Assembly (NCBI RefSeq): GCF_003367395.1
Contig: NZ_CP031417.1
Span: 3,968,001-4,032,000, forward strand
Length of the DNA stretch: 64,000 bases
DNA from: Pseudolabrys taiwanensis
GTDB taxonomy: Bacteria; Pseudomonadota; Alphaproteobacteria; Rhizobiales; Xanthobacteraceae
Direction of reading: 5' to 3'
Shown here one piece after another: positions 63,547-64,000 of the stretch. Below the pieces are notes generated by a model, which worked only from the letters and a program-made list of their open reading frames with translations, did no database searches and was not told the origin of the DNA. The translations under genes and the position numbers were made by a program. Every line of letters starts with the position of its first letter. Within the stretch, counting starts at the first letter, position 1.

Positions 63547-63651
63547 ACACTCCGTTCGTTCCCGCGCAAGCGGGAACCCAGGGTCACACAGCACAGCCTC
63601 TCCGCTTCTGGCCCTGGGTCCCCGCTTGCGCGGGGACGAACGGCCTCAATT
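63547..63651. repeat. Family-C inverted-repeat element (C6)
   Basis: CCGTTCGTTCCCGCGCAAGCGGGAACCCAGG and CCTGGGTCCCCGCTTGCGCGGGGACGAACGG, written here in shorter terms as inverted halves, separate parA and rsmG. The overall length is about 105 bases. Confidence 0.8.
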
Positions 63652-63654
63652 CTC

Positions 63655-64000
63655 TCAAGCCTGCCGCCGCGACAGCCCCCGGACCACCACGATACAGCCT
63701 TCGGGACTCGTCTTGCTGGGCACCTTCTCAACCGCAAGTGTCCAATATTTAGCGGCTTCGGTCAATTCGGCATCTACATCTTGTCCCTTCGGGAACAGGC
63801 CGATGGCGCCGCGTTCAATCAGGGGATGCGCTTGATCGCACAACAGTTTCAGCGGCGCCAAGGCCCGGGCGGTGACCACATCGACCCTATCCCCAAAGCT
63901 ATCCCCAGTATCCTCGATTCGCTTGGCGTGTACGATCGCGGGCACGCCGGTGACGCGGATAGCCTCGCGCAAAAACGCGGCTTTTTTTCCGTTGCTCTCC
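63655..64000 (-). CDS. rsmG: 16S rRNA (guanine527-N7)-methyltransferase RsmG, C-terminal part (runs off window)
   Basis: The last 115 residues of RsmG are present; the gene continues beyond base 64000, so the 5' end is missing. ESNGKKAAFLREAIRVTGVPA, VVTARALAPLKLLCDQAHPLI and KTSPEGCIVVVRG match RsmG, which methylates G527 of 16S rRNA. It lies directly before parA, the usual rsmG-parA-parB order. Confidence 0.9.
   Translation of the reverse strand, partial: ESNGKKAAFLREAIRVTGVPAIVHAKRIEDTGDSFGDRVDVVTARALAPLKLLCDQAHPLIERGAIGLFPKGQDVDAELTEAAKYWTLAVEKVPSKTSPEGCIVVVRGLSRRQA

Overview
The window is a GC-rich chromosomal segment of an alphaproteobacterium. The gene set and protein sequences fit the Hyphomicrobiales (Rhizobiales), near Bradyrhizobium, Rhodopseudomonas or Pseudolabrys. 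This placement comes from recognised proteins and gene order, not from a database search. I see no rRNA, tRNA, prophage, transposase or CRISPR array.

Layout. Positions 1-4059 (minus strand) hold the start of coaA and the histidine genes hisE, hisF, hisA, hisH and hisB, with a DUF2628 membrane protein inside the operon. Positions 4263-7935 (plus) are a four-gene carbamoylation cassette: SxtJ-like, DUF5989, O-carbamoyltransferase and SGNH hydrolase. Next come an Rnk-type factor, the hslV-hslU protease, and an unusual XRE regulator fused to a dCTP-deaminase-like domain. Positions 12155-16262 carry Smr, MltA, Tim44-like, FxsA and SecB. Then follow a small membrane protein coupled to a chemoreceptor, and dnaQ-coaE-maf-PPSR (minus) facing away from hemE-hemJ-rho (plus). 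The 374-bp gap between the PPSR gene and hemE matches the place of the chromosomal origin in other alphaproteobacteria and has DnaA-box-like and CtrA-like sites.

After rho, positions 25319-51486 are more mixed: an acyltransferase, a chemoreceptor fused to a urea-binding-like domain, LolA, FtsK, an aminotransferase, a GntR regulator with divergent deacetylase and solute-binding genes, an OmpR-type response regulator, an L,D-transpeptidase, an ABC transporter without a binding protein, a TadG-like protein, a HerA-like ATPase, YggS, an MFS exporter and a Crp/Fnr regulator. Positions 51672-57292 hold leuS, lptE and holA, with a methyltransferase-like gene between lptE and holA. The end has a metallo-hydrolase, a histone H1-like protein, RlpA, small membrane proteins, PilZ, and parB, parA and the 3' part of rsmG on the minus strand.

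Intergenic space is full of GC-rich inverted-repeat elements of about 100-180 bp in at least three sequence families (called A, B and C here). They lie inside operons (hslV/hslU), between parB, parA and rsmG, and even at the start codon of lptE. One family-A element carries a DUF559 nuclease-like gene that fills exactly the space between two 50-bp inverted arms. A separate 65-bp tandem array of alternating perfect hairpins lies beside parB.
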